A stretch of 48,628 nt of DNA from an uncultured Oscillospiraceae bacterium (lineage in GTDB: Bacteria; Bacillota; Clostridia; Oscillospirales; Oscillospiraceae): the NCBI GenBank assembly GCA_910588495.1, contig CAJUPU010000009.1:37919-86546 (forward strand). Reading direction: 5' to 3'. Below the pieces are notes generated by a model. It was not told where the DNA came from and ran no database searches. It was given only the letters and a program-made list of their open reading frames with translations. Below are positions 36,825-45,391 of this stretch, one piece after another (positions within the stretch are counted from its first letter, which is position 1; each line of letters opens with the position of its first letter). The position numbers were made by a program, and so were the translations under genes.

Positions 36825-38065
36825 TTTTGCCGGACGCAGCGCAGATACTCCCGCTCCCCATCCAGGATGGCCGCCACCATATCCTCCGGCGTGCGGATGC
36901 GCTCCCGGTCCATGAGGAACCGCCGCCCCAGAGAGCAGTAGAGCTGGAGGGCGTGGAGCTTCAGCGCCTCGTCGGGGATGATCTCGAACTCCTGGGTGAA
37001 GCCGAAGGAGCTGACGCACAAGGTGAACATGGGCATGGCGGCATAGCCCGCCGCGTCGGGGACCAGTCCCTCCACGAACGCGTCCCGGAAGCCGGGGCAG
37101 GCGCGGTAGACCGCCTTGGCCTCGTCGTCCCAGTGGGCGGCGAACCGCTTCTGGTAGCCGTCCACCAGGGTGTGGATGGAGGCGAGCAGATACCGCTTGA
37201 AGTCGTCCCGCTCCCCCTGGGAGGGGAAGGGGCGGAACGCCGCCGAGCAGTACTGGGACACCAAACTGGCCAGGAAGTAGCCCAGGTCGTAGGCCATGGG
37301 CCCGGCGAAGGTGTACTCCATGTCGATGACCTTGATCTGGCTGGCGTCGGCGAAGATGTTGGAGGTGTGCACGTCGGAGTGGATGAACGCCTGGGTGGAG
37401 TTCATGTACTTGTGGCGCAGGAGGTGGGACTGGACCACCACGTCGTCGGCGAAGATGTGGGGCAGGAAGTGGCGGGTCAGGGCGGGGCACTTGTGGGTGG
37501 GGGTGTCCCGCAGAAACAGCCAGTTCTCCATGATGGCGCGCATCCCGGTGTTGACGAACCGCCGGTCCAGCTCCCGAAATTCCTGGGTGTCCAGGTAGAA
37601 CTCGCTGGTGTAGAAGTGGTTGTCGCACAAGAACCGGGCCACCCGGTCCGCCAGGCCGTCGATCGCCGTGCCCCGGGCCAGCTGGGCCCGGGCGGGCTTG
37701 AGATAGCTCACGTCCTCCATGAGGAACACGTGGTTGTCCCGGTCCGCGCAATACACCTGGGGCACGCAGTCGGGGGTGATGGCCCGGCGCAGCTTCATGG
37801 ACAGGTACTCGGACCAGTTCCGGTCCTGGGGCGGGCAGTAGCTGGCATCGGTGGCGTCCACGTCGTCGTCCAGCCGCATGTTGGCACGGGCCTGCTTGAC
37901 GATGAGGGAGCCTTTGCCGGTGCGCACTCGATAAACGTAGTTGATCAGCCCCTGGGAGTCCTCCGCATCGTCGCCGATGGCGGACACCACCGCCCCCGAG
38001 GTGTCGAAGGCGGGATAGTGCTGTTGCAGGTAGGGGATGAGATTGGTCTTGTCCAGGACGATCAT
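36821..38065 (-). CDS. S-methylthioribose kinase-like phosphotransferase
   Basis: The product is 414 aa. The start MIVLDKTNLIPYL was chosen because the family begins there; the ribosome binding site (GGCGGTGA) is weak. It has the protein-kinase-like fold of the APH/choline kinase superfamily: LIVKQARANMR (ATP lysine), HVFLMEDVSYL, catalytic FIHSDVHTSNIF and metal-binding VIDMEYTFAGPMAYDLG. The HSDVHTSNI and PMAYDLG forms are those of MtnK, which phosphorylates 5-methylthioribose in methionine salvage. No mtnA or other salvage gene is adjacent, so the substrate may differ. Its stop codon is part of repeat copy 2. Confidence 0.82.
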   Translation of the reverse strand: MIVLDKTNLIPYLQQHYPAFDTSGAVVSAIGDDAEDSQGLINYVYRVRTGKGSLIVKQARANMRLDDDVDATDASYCPPQDRNWSEYLSMKLRRAITPDCVPQVYCADRDNHVFLMEDVSYLKPARAQLARGTAIDGLADRVARFLCDNHFYTSEFYLDTQEFRELDRRFVNTGMRAIMENWLFLRDTPTHKCPALTRHFLPHIFADDVVVQSHLLRHKYMNSTQAFIHSDVHTSNIFADASQIKVIDMEYTFAGPMAYDLGYFLASLVSQYCSAAFRPFPSQGERDDFKRYLLASIHTLVDGYQKRFAAHWDDEAKAVYRACPGFRDAFVEGLVPDAAGYAAMPMFTLCVSSFGFTQEFEIIPDEALKLHALQLYCSLGRRFLMDRERIRTPEDMVAAILDGEREYLRCVRQK

Positions 38066-38174
38066 CGAATCACCGCCGTCTGCGCCGGGGCGCAAAAATA
38101 CCAGGATACATGGTCAAGTATACCGTGTTTTTGCCCCGCCGGACAGAGGATCCTTTGCCCAGTGATGGTATTTT

Positions 38175-38987
38175 TTAGCTGTCGAGCTTGCAGAACAGGG
38201 GGGTGCGCCGGCGGTAGACGCACAGCCAGCGGAAGCCCAGCGCCCGGAGCAGCTCCAGCGCCTGGGGGAAGGCGGCGGCCATGAACTGGGGCCGGTGGGC
38301 GTCGGAGCCCAAGGTGAGCACCTCGCCCCCCAGGTCCCGGTACAGCGCCAGCACCTCCCGCCACTGCTCCACGGTGGTCCCGGCGCTGGTGTTCAGCTCG
38401 ATCCCCTTTCCCTGGGAGATGACGGCGCGGAAGATCTCCGCCAGCCGGTCCCACCAGGGGCGCAGGTCCAGCCCGTGCTCCGCCGGGATGTAGCGCAAGG
38501 GGTAGATCACGTGGCCCAGCACGTCCCAGCCCTTGGTCTGGACCAGCTCCTCCAGCATGTCCATATAGTCCTCCAAAATGGCCGCGCCGTCCTCCCTTGT
38601 GGTACACGCGCGGGCGGCGGTGAAGATGCCCCGGCCCCCGGCTTTGGCGCTTTGGCTGTGAAGGGAGCCGATGACGAAGTCCAGCTCGGGCAGCTCCAGG
38701 CAGGCGTCCACGGCGGCGGGGTCCAGCACGCCGTTGCCCACCTCGACCCCCAGGCGCAGCTCCAGTTTTCCCGGCCAGCGGTCCCGGAGCGCCCGCCACT
38801 GGCTCAGGGACGGCCCCCAGTCGTAGATGGTGGGGAGGCGTTCGCCCTGCTGGTCCAGCAGGTTCCAGTGGTCGGTGACGCAGATCTCCCGCAGCCCCGC
38901 GGCCATGGCCGCCTCGGCCTGCTGGGCCAGGGTAGCGGGAGAGTCGGAGGAGCAGAGGGTGTGGAAATGCAGATCGGAGAGATACAT
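38175..38987 (-). CDS. PHP domain phosphoesterase, histidinol-phosphatase (HisJ/HisK) type
   Basis: The product is 270 aa, starting MYLSDLHFHT behind GGAAGGGGAAAA on the minus strand. The four PHP metal-binding motifs are visible: DLHFHTLCSSDS, CVTDHWN, LGVEVGN, VIGSLHS, and later LGHVIYPLRY and LGSDAHRP. The length and motif spacing fit the trinuclear-metal histidinol-phosphatase branch. No other histidine biosynthesis gene is nearby, so a role in histidine synthesis is not certain. It is transcribed from its own promoter. Confidence 0.88.
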   Translation of the reverse strand: MYLSDLHFHTLCSSDSPATLAQQAEAAMAAGLREICVTDHWNLLDQQGERLPTIYDWGPSLSQWRALRDRWPGKLELRLGVEVGNGVLDPAAVDACLELPELDFVIGSLHSQSAKAGGRGIFTAARACTTREDGAAILEDYMDMLEELVQTKGWDVLGHVIYPLRYIPAEHGLDLRPWWDRLAEIFRAVISQGKGIELNTSAGTTVEQWREVLALYRDLGGEVLTLGSDAHRPQFMAAAFPQALELLRALGFRWLCVYRRRTPLFCKLDS

Positions 38988-39021
38988 GGAATATTTTCCC
39001 CTTCCATAGGCGTTTTCCGGT

Positions 39022-39050
39022 AGTATACCACAAAACCGGGGACTTGTCCA
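39022..39050 (-). promoter_or_regulatory. promoter of the PHP gene
   Basis: On the minus strand: TGGACA (39050-39045), a 17-base spacer and TATACT (39027-39022). Confidence 0.7.
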
Positions 39051-39061
39051 AGAAAACAGAT

Positions 39062-39087
39062 GGGAGGCGCTTTGAAGAGCGCCTCCC
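39062..39087 (-). terminator. hairpin after the opp operon
   Basis: GGGAGGCGCT (39062-39071) pairs with AGCGCCTCCC (39078-39087). On the minus strand it follows repeat copy 3 and is followed by ATCTGTTTTCTT, a usable T tract. Confidence 0.75.
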
Positions 39088-39102
39088 ACATGCCGCGGGT
39101 GC

Positions 39103-39270
39103 TAGAACCTGTATCCACAACCTCGATCCACCGTCTCGCCGGGTCTTTTCCCATCATGCGGCGTTGAATTTTCTTGCAATAAACACAATTATTCCTGCGA
39201 AAATTCGCCTTGCCTGATGGGAAGATCCCTCGGCCATCCGGCGATCTCGGCTGTGAATACAGGCTCTTAT
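39103..39270 (-). repeat. stop-codon-linked 168-bp repeat, copy 3
   Basis: In minus-strand orientation it begins ATAAGAGCCTGTATTCACAG; its TAA is the stop codon of the peptide-binding protein gene. It ends GTGGATACAGGTTCTA. It matches copy 2 at nearly all positions, including the TCGCCTTGCC and TGCGTTGAA-type core. A terminator hairpin follows at once. Confidence 0.92.
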
Positions 39271-40946
39271 TTGTTGACCTTCACGTTCTGGAAGTAGAGG
39301 TTGCTGCTGGAGGTCATGTAATAGCCGGAGACATAGTCCTTCATCAGGAAGGTGTTGGTGCCGTAGTACAGGGGCAGGCAGCAGTAGTCGCCGGCGGCGA
39401 TGGCCTCGGCCTGCATGATGAGCTCAGCGGCCTTGGCCGGGTCGCTCTCCACCATCACCTGCTCCACCAGGGCGTCGTACTCGCTGTTGGAGTAGAAGGA
39501 GTTGTTGCTGGAATCGCCGGTCTTGAACAGGGGCAGGAAGCTCATGGGATGCTGGTAGTCGGCGGACCAGCCCATGGCGGCCACCTCGTAGTTGCCGGCC
39601 TGGACGGAGTCGTAGAACACGGCCCAGTCGTTGGAGGAGATGTCCACCTTGATGCCCAGGTTGTTCTGGAGCATCTCGGCCATGGCCTCGGCGATCATCT
39701 TCACCGTGTCGCTGGAGTAGTAGGACAGCTGGAGGGTGGGGAAGCCCTCGCCGTTGGGATAGCCGGCCTCGGCCAGGGCGGCTCGGGCGGCCTCCACGTT
39801 GGCGCCGGCGGTCAGCTCATTGTCGCTGCGGCCGTCGGTGATGTCCTTGCCGTCCACCACGTAGCCGGGGGACAGGTAGCTGTAGGCGGGGACGCCCCGG
39901 CCCTGGAGGACGCTGTCGATGATGGCCTGGCGGTCGATGGCCAGGGCCAGGGCCTTGCGCACCAGGGGATCGTCATAGGGGGGCTTGCCGCAGTTGATGT
40001 TGTAGTAGGTGGTGGAGTAGGAGGGGAAGCTGTTGAAGCCGGGGTCGCTGGCCTTCAGCCGGGAGTAGTCGGCGGCGGGGATGGCGGTGATGCCGTCCAC
40101 CTCGCCGGACTCATAGGCGGTGAGGGCGGTGGCGTTGTCGGTGATGATGCGGAGGGTGAGCTTCTCCAGGGTGACGCTGTCGGCGTTCCAGTAGTGCTCG
40201 TTCTTCTCCAGGACGTAGCCCTCGCCCATGTTGATGGCGGTCATCTTGAAGGGGCCGTTGCAGATGTAGCTGTCGGCGCTGGCGGTCCAGCGGTCGCCGT
40301 TGGCGTCGATGGTGGCCTTCTGCACCGGGTCGAAGCACCACATGCTGGCCAGGTCCACGAAGTAGGCGGTGGGCTTCATCAGGGCGATCTCCAGGGTGGT
40401 GTCGTCCAGGGCCTTGATGCCCAGCTCGTCGGCGGTGGCGGAGCCCTCATAGAACTCCTTGGCGTTGACGATGTAGTCGGTGAACATGCTCATGTACTGG
40501 GCGGCGGTGGCGGGGGTGAGCACCCGCTGATAGGCGTACACATAGTCCTGGGCGGTGAGGGGGGAGCCGTCGCTCCACTTCAGGCCGTCCCGCAGGTGGA
40601 AGGTGTACACGGTGCCGTCGTCGCTGATGTCCCAGCTCTCGGCGTTGCCGGGGACCACGGAGCCGCTCTCATCATAGGTCACCAGGCCCTCGAAGCAGTT
40701 GTTGAGCACATACTTGGCGAAGGAGTTGTTGGTGACGCCGGGGTCGATGCCGTCGGGTTCGTTGGACAGCACGAAGGTGAGCTCCTGGGCGCCGCCGGAG
40801 GTGGGGGCGCCGCTGGGCTGCTGGGATGCGGGGGCGGAGGGGGCGGGGGACACGTCGTTGATGTTGCCGGGCTCGTCGCCGCCGCAGGCGGCCAGGGCCA
40901 GCATCAGCGCGCCGGCCAGGGCAAGAGATATGAGCTTCTTCATCAT
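39267..40946 (-). CDS. oppA: oligopeptide ABC transporter substrate-binding lipoprotein
   Basis: The product is 559 aa, with the ATG after GGAAAGGAAGCCAA on the minus strand. A lipoprotein signal (KKLISLALAGALMLALAAC) puts the lipid on C21, followed by a Pro/Ser-rich tether. The family 5 fold is clear: FVLSNEPDGIDPG, YTFHLRDGLKWSDGSPLTAQ, DPLVRKALALAIDRQ and MGWSADYQHPMSFL. It captures short peptides outside the cell and hands them to the OppBC channel. It is last in the operon, 61 bases after oppF. Its stop codon lies inside repeat copy 3. Confidence 0.95.
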   Translation of the reverse strand: MMKKLISLALAGALMLALAACGGDEPGNINDVSPAPSAPASQQPSGAPTSGGAQELTFVLSNEPDGIDPGVTNNSFAKYVLNNCFEGLVTYDESGSVVPGNAESWDISDDGTVYTFHLRDGLKWSDGSPLTAQDYVYAYQRVLTPATAAQYMSMFTDYIVNAKEFYEGSATADELGIKALDDTTLEIALMKPTAYFVDLASMWCFDPVQKATIDANGDRWTASADSYICNGPFKMTAINMGEGYVLEKNEHYWNADSVTLEKLTLRIITDNATALTAYESGEVDGITAIPAADYSRLKASDPGFNSFPSYSTTYYNINCGKPPYDDPLVRKALALAIDRQAIIDSVLQGRGVPAYSYLSPGYVVDGKDITDGRSDNELTAGANVEAARAALAEAGYPNGEGFPTLQLSYYSSDTVKMIAEAMAEMLQNNLGIKVDISSNDWAVFYDSVQAGNYEVAAMGWSADYQHPMSFLPLFKTGDSSNNSFYSNSEYDALVEQVMVESDPAKAAELIMQAEAIAAGDYCCLPLYYGTNTFLMKDYVSGYYMTSSSNLYFQNVKVNK

Positions 40947-41007
40947 TTGGCTTCCTTTCCTTTGGTTTGAAGGGGATATATGCGACAGAGCGGACGGCGC
41001 CGCTCGG

Positions 41008-41967
41008 TCAGCCGCACAGATGGCAGGCCGCGTGGTGGCCGGGGGACACCTCCCGCAGCGGGGGGACCTGCTGGGCGCACACATCCTTGGCATAGGGGCA
41101 GCGGGTGTGGAAGCGGCAGCCGGGGGGCGGGTCCACGGGGCTGGGCAGGTCGCCCTCGATGCCGCTGGACTCCTTTTGGCGGGCCAGCTTGGGGTCGGCC
41201 ACCGGGATGGAGGACAAAAGGCCCTTGGTATAGGGGTGGAGGGGGGCCTTGTAGATCTCCTCCGCCGCGCACAGCTCCACCAGCCGGCCCAGGTACATCA
41301 CCCCCACCACGTCGGAGACATAGCGCACCATGGACAGGTCGTGGGCGATGAACAGATAGGCCAGCCCCCGCTCCTGCTGGTAGTCCCGGAGGAGGTTGAC
41401 CACCTGAGCCTGGATGGACACGTCCAGGGCGGAGATGGGCTCGTCGCAGATGACCAGATCGGGCTGGAGGATCAGCGCCCGGGCGATGCCCACCCGCTGG
41501 CGCTGGCCGCCGGAGAACTCGTGGGCGTAGCGCCCGGCGTGCTCCGCCGTCAGCCCCACCCGCTCCAGCATGGGGTAGACGTAGTCGTTGGCCTCCTGCT
41601 TGGTCTTGACCACGTGGTGGGCCAGCAGGGGCTCGGCGATGATGTCCCGGACGGTCATCCGGGCGTTGAGGGAGGCGTAGGGGTCCTGGAAGATCATCTG
41701 CATCTTGCGGCGCCGGGGCTGGAGCTCCTTCTGGGACATGTGGGTGATGTCCTCGCCGTCCAGCACGATCTTCCCATCGGTGGGGTCGTACATGCGGATG
41801 ATGGACCGGGCGCAGCTGGACTTGCCGCAGCCCGACTCGCCCACCAGGCCCAGGGTCTCCCCCCGGCGGATGGAGAAGGACACCCCGTCCACCGCGTGGA
41901 CCACGGCGTGCCGCCCCGCTTTGAAGTGCTGGGTCAGGCCGGTGACCTCCAGAATGCGGCCGCTCAT
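41008..41967 (-). CDS. oppF: oligopeptide ABC transporter ATP-binding protein OppF
   Basis: The product is 319 aa, with the ATG after AAAGGAGGCGGT and overlapping the oppD stop by four bases. Walker A is GESGCGKSS, the Q-loop MIFQDPYASLNARM, the signature FSGGQRQR, Walker B LVICDEPISALD, and the H-loop FIAHD. The C-terminal oligopeptide-type extension holds cysteines (CRFHTRCPYAKDVC), which in some OppF proteins bind an iron-sulfur cluster. The membrane-associated ATPase pairs with OppD. Confidence 0.95.
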   Translation of the reverse strand: MSGRILEVTGLTQHFKAGRHAVVHAVDGVSFSIRRGETLGLVGESGCGKSSCARSIIRMYDPTDGKIVLDGEDITHMSQKELQPRRRKMQMIFQDPYASLNARMTVRDIIAEPLLAHHVVKTKQEANDYVYPMLERVGLTAEHAGRYAHEFSGGQRQRVGIARALILQPDLVICDEPISALDVSIQAQVVNLLRDYQQERGLAYLFIAHDLSMVRYVSDVVGVMYLGRLVELCAAEEIYKAPLHPYTKGLLSSIPVADPKLARQKESSGIEGDLPSPVDPPPGCRFHTRCPYAKDVCAQQVPPLREVSPGHHAACHLCG

Positions 41968-42983
41968 ACCGCCGCCTCCTTTCGGAAGGGGTTGTTCTCG
42001 CCGGGGGCGTCGGGCTGGAGCAGCCAGCACATGGAGCGGTGACCCTCCCCCACGGCCGCATAGGGCGGGAGCTCTTTGGCGCAGATCTGCCGGGCATAGG
42101 GGCACCGGGGGGCGAAGGGACAGCCCTGGGGAGGCCGGGTCATGTCCGGCGGGGAGCCGGGGATGGAGGACAGCCTGGTCCCCTTGTCCTGGTTCAGCGC
42201 CGGGATGGAGGACAGCAGCCCCAGGGTGTAGGGGTGGCTGGGGCGGTCGAACAGCTCGTCGATGGCGGCCTCCTCCATGATCAGCCCGCCGTACATCACC
42301 AGCACCCGGCTGCACAGCTCGGCCACCACCCCCAGGTCGTGGGTGATGAAGATGATGCTGGTGCCCCACTCCCGCTGGAGGGCGCGCAGCTGCTTGAGGA
42401 TCTGGTCCTGGATGGTCACGTCCAGGGCGGTGGTGGGCTCGTCGGCGATGAGCAGGTCCGGCCGGTTGGACAGGGCCATGGCGATCATCACCCGCTGGCG
42501 CATACCGCCGGAGAACTGGTGGGGGTAGGAGTAGAACCGCTTTTCCGGCTCGGGGATGCGCACCGCCTGGAACAGCTCCAGCGCCCGCTGGCGCAGCTGG
42601 GCCCTGGACAGGTCCTTATGGTGGATCCGCATCATCTCCTCCACCTGCCGCCCCACCGGGATCAGGGGGTTCAGGGAGGACATGGGGTCCTGGAAGATCA
42701 TGGCGATCTTTTGGCCGCGGATCTCCCGCAGCTCCTTGAGGGACAGCTTGGACAGCTCCTGCCCCTGGAACAGCACCGAGCTGTCCGGGTGGATGCGGGC
42801 GGTGTCGGGCAGCAGGCGGAGGATGGACATGGAGGTGACGCTCTTGCCCGAGCCGGATTCCCCCACGATGCCCAGGATCTCCCCCTGGTCTACAGTGAAG
42901 CTGACCCCCCGCACCGCCTGGACGGTGCCCGCGCCGGTGAGGAAGGAGGTCTTTAGATCGTTGACGGTGAGTATGGGTCCCAT
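41964..42983 (-). CDS. oppD: oligopeptide ABC transporter ATP-binding protein OppD
   Basis: The product is 339 aa, with the ATG after AAGGAGGCCGACCC. Walker A is GESGSGKSV, the Q-loop MIFQDPMSSLNPLI, the signature FSGGMRQRV, Walker B LLIADEPTTALD, and the H-loop FITHD. The C-terminal extension again has the cysteine pattern CPFAPRCPYARQIC. It couples ATP hydrolysis to peptide import through OppBC. The gene is 12 bases after oppC. Confidence 0.95.
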   Translation of the reverse strand: MGPILTVNDLKTSFLTGAGTVQAVRGVSFTVDQGEILGIVGESGSGKSVTSMSILRLLPDTARIHPDSSVLFQGQELSKLSLKELREIRGQKIAMIFQDPMSSLNPLIPVGRQVEEMMRIHHKDLSRAQLRQRALELFQAVRIPEPEKRFYSYPHQFSGGMRQRVMIAMALSNRPDLLIADEPTTALDVTIQDQILKQLRALQREWGTSIIFITHDLGVVAELCSRVLVMYGGLIMEEAAIDELFDRPSHPYTLGLLSSIPALNQDKGTRLSSIPGSPPDMTRPPQGCPFAPRCPYARQICAKELPPYAAVGEGHRSMCWLLQPDAPGENNPFRKEAAV

Positions 42984-42995
42984 GGGTCGGCCTCC

Positions 42996-44150
42996 TTACT
43001 TTTTCAGCTTGGGGTCCAGCGCGTCCCGCAGGCCGTCGCCCACGAAGTTGAACGCGAACATGATCAGGCAGATCACCGCCGCCGGGATGAGCAGCTCGTG
43101 GGGGCTGGTGCGCAGGTTGGCGTTGGCGTCGTTGCACATGGTGCCCAGACTGGCCAGCGGGGGCTTGAGACCGATGCCCATATAGCCCAAAAACGCCTCC
43201 ATGAAGATGGCGGAGGGGATGAGCATGGTGGCGGTGACCAGGATCGGCCCCATGGCGTTGGGGATCAGGTGCCGGGACAAGATCGTGCCGGTGGACGAGC
43301 CGATGGTCCGGGCGGCCAGCACGAACTCCTGCTGCTTCAGGCTGAGGACCTGGCCCCGGACCACCTGGGCCATGCTCACCCAGTACACGCAGCCCAAAGC
43401 GATGATGATGCTCTTGAGCTGCTGGCCGAAGATCTGCATGATCAGGATGACGTACAAGGTGAGGGGGATGGTGCTGATGATCTCCACGACGCGCATCATC
43501 ACCGCGTCCACCGTGCCCCCCAGATAGCCGGAGATCCCGCCGTACACGATGCCGATGGCCAGGTTCACCAGCACGGCCACGAAGGCCACCAGCAGGGACA
43601 CCCGGGTGCCGTACATCAGCCGGGTGAGGATGTCGCGGCCTAGGGCGTCGGTGCCCAGCACGTGGTCCCGGTTCCACAGGTAGGAGGAGGGGTAGATGTT
43701 GCCGGTGGCCTCGTCGGCCACCACATACTTGGCGCCGCCGTAGTACAAAGCCACCTCGGTCCCGTTGGCGTCGAAGATGGTCATGCGCTTGTCGGCCTCG
43801 TCCCGCACCGTGGGCAGGGTGCCGGTGAGGGAGCCGCCGCTGTCCGCGCCCACCAGGGTGAGGGCGGGGCTGATGAAGGCGTGGGAGCCGTCGGGCAGGC
43901 GGTATACCTTCATCAGCGGCGGCACGTTGACGATGGACAGGTCCTGGTCGGAGTAGGAGTAGGGGGAGAACAGGGGGCCTGCGAAGGCGAACAGGAGCAG
44001 CAGAACGATGATGATGAAGCCCGCGATGGCGGTGGGCTTATGCCGGAAGCGGTACCACACGTCGCCGGCGAAGGTGCGGTTCTTGCTCCAGATCTTCTCC
44101 CGGTCCTGGCTGGACTGCTCCAGCGGCGCCCATTTTTCCTGGGTGGTCAT
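42996..44150 (-). CDS. oppC: oligopeptide ABC transporter permease OppC
   Basis: The product is 384 aa. A basic N-terminus and helix 1 (AIAGFIIIVLLLLFAFAGPL) are followed by an extracytoplasmic segment of roughly 100 residues (about 65-165), longer than in E. coli OppC, then the five-helix permease core with the EAA-type loop (VLAARTIGSSTGTILSRHLI). It forms the channel with OppB. It starts 16 bases after the oppB stop. Confidence 0.94.
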   Translation of the reverse strand: MTTQEKWAPLEQSSQDREKIWSKNRTFAGDVWYRFRHKPTAIAGFIIIVLLLLFAFAGPLFSPYSYSDQDLSIVNVPPLMKVYRLPDGSHAFISPALTLVGADSGGSLTGTLPTVRDEADKRMTIFDANGTEVALYYGGAKYVVADEATGNIYPSSYLWNRDHVLGTDALGRDILTRLMYGTRVSLLVAFVAVLVNLAIGIVYGGISGYLGGTVDAVMMRVVEIISTIPLTLYVILIMQIFGQQLKSIIIALGCVYWVSMAQVVRGQVLSLKQQEFVLAARTIGSSTGTILSRHLIPNAMGPILVTATMLIPSAIFMEAFLGYMGIGLKPPLASLGTMCNDANANLRTSPHELLIPAAVICLIMFAFNFVGDGLRDALDPKLKK

Positions 44151-44166
44151 AGATGCGCTTCCCCCC

Positions 44167-45087
44167 TCAGCTCTCGTATTTGATGCGCGGGTCGATCAGG
44201 CAGTAGAAGATGTCCACGATGAGGGTCATGGCCATGAGGAAGGCGGCGTAGAAGATGGTGATCCCCATGATGGTGGTGTAATCCCGCTGGGACACGCCGT
44301 TGACGAACCACTTGCCCAGGCCGGGGATGGCGAAGATGGTCTCGATCACGAAGCTGCCGGTGAGCAGGCCCGCCACCGTGGGGCCCAGCACCGTGATGAT
44401 GGGCAGAAGGGCGTTGCGCAGGGCGTGGCGGGTGATGACCTGGAACTCGGACAGGCCCTTGGCCCGGGCGGTGCGTATGTAGTCCTGGCCCATCACCTCC
44501 AGCAGGCTGGAGCGCATCAGCCGGGCCAGGTAGCTCACCGAATAGCCCCCCAGGGCCACCACCGGCAGGATGTACCCCGCCGCCGACCAGTCCCAGTAGG
44601 CGGGGGTCCAGCCCAGCTGGTGGGAGAAGAAGTAGATGAGCAGGGAGGCGATGACGAAGGAGGGGATGGTCACGCCGATGGTGGCCACGGCCATGATCAG
44701 CATGTCCTGCCACTTTCCGTTTTTGACGGCGGCGAATATGCCCATGGGGATGGCGGCCAGCAGCACGAACACCACCGTGATGAGGCCGATCTTGGCGGAC
44801 ACGGGGAAGAACGTCTCGATGAAGTCGTTCACCGTCTTGCCGCTATACTTATAGGAGGGGCCGAAGTCCCCATGGAGCAGGCCGTCCATGTACCGCAGCA
44901 GCTGGACGGGCAGGGGGTCGTTGAGGCCGAATTTCTCGTTGAGGGCGGCCTCCACCTCCGGGGTGGCCTTCCGGTCGCTGGTGAAGGGCCCGCCGGGCAC
45001 CGCGTGCATCAGGCAGAAGGTGAGCACGATGATGGCCAGCATGGCCGCCAGCATCATGCCCAGGCGTTTGGCGAAATATTTGACCAT
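44167..45087 (-). CDS. oppB: oligopeptide ABC transporter permease OppB
   Basis: The product is 306 aa, with the ATG after AAAAGGAGGCGCTCCC. It has the typical start VKYFAKRLGMMLAAML, the periplasmic-side motif FGLNDPLPVQLLRYMDGLL, six helices, and the EAA loop YIRTARAKGLSEFQVITRHA. It is first in the operon and has a strong promoter 140 bases upstream. Confidence 0.95.
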   Translation of the reverse strand: MVKYFAKRLGMMLAAMLAIIVLTFCLMHAVPGGPFTSDRKATPEVEAALNEKFGLNDPLPVQLLRYMDGLLHGDFGPSYKYSGKTVNDFIETFFPVSAKIGLITVVFVLLAAIPMGIFAAVKNGKWQDMLIMAVATIGVTIPSFVIASLLIYFFSHQLGWTPAYWDWSAAGYILPVVALGGYSVSYLARLMRSSLLEVMGQDYIRTARAKGLSEFQVITRHALRNALLPIITVLGPTVAGLLTGSFVIETIFAIPGLGKWFVNGVSQRDYTTIMGITIFYAAFLMAMTLIVDIFYCLIDPRIKYES

Positions 45088-45231
45088 GGGAGCGCCTCCT
45101 TTTATGGCAGAGATCCGCTGTAAAGCAATAGCGTTTTAGTGCGGTGAATCGTCCGGGCGAAAAAAGGACCGGAGGGAGCGGGCGCATGAGCCTCTGCGGA
45201 GTCCGGAGATGAACGATGAATTTTTTGATAT

Positions 45232-45260
45232 AGTATACTGCAAAAAGAGCGGCCTGACAA
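45232..45260 (-). promoter_or_regulatory. opp operon promoter
   Basis: On the minus strand: TTGTCA (45260-45255), a 17-base spacer and TATACT (45237-45232). Transcription would start near 45226. The 140-base leader to oppB contains no motif I recognise; the rest of the 45088-45391 gap is otherwise featureless apart from the hairpin at 45349. Confidence 0.85.
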
Positions 45261-45348
45261 GGGCCAAAGTGAAAGATCGACGAAGAAGCGCAATTTTCAG
45301 CCGCGGTCCCGTCATCCGTTGGTGAAATAGCCGACCCCGGACGGGGGA

Positions 45349-45377
45349 GCCCCGCCGGGGGTGGTCCCCGGCGGGGC
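45349..45377 (-). terminator. GC-rich hairpin after the DUF2812 gene
   Basis: GCCCCGCCGGGG (45349-45360) pairs with CCCCGGCGGGGC (45366-45377). It lies 15 bases beyond the DUF2812 gene on the minus strand but lacks a clear T tract, so termination is only likely. Confidence 0.5.
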
Positions 45378-45391
45378 GTTTGGAGGACGGG

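Noticed and set aside
39210..40970. A 586-codon plus-strand frame over oppA and repeat copy 3
   Set aside because: It is the complement of the oppA coding sequence, and it starts inside the repeat without a ribosome binding site.
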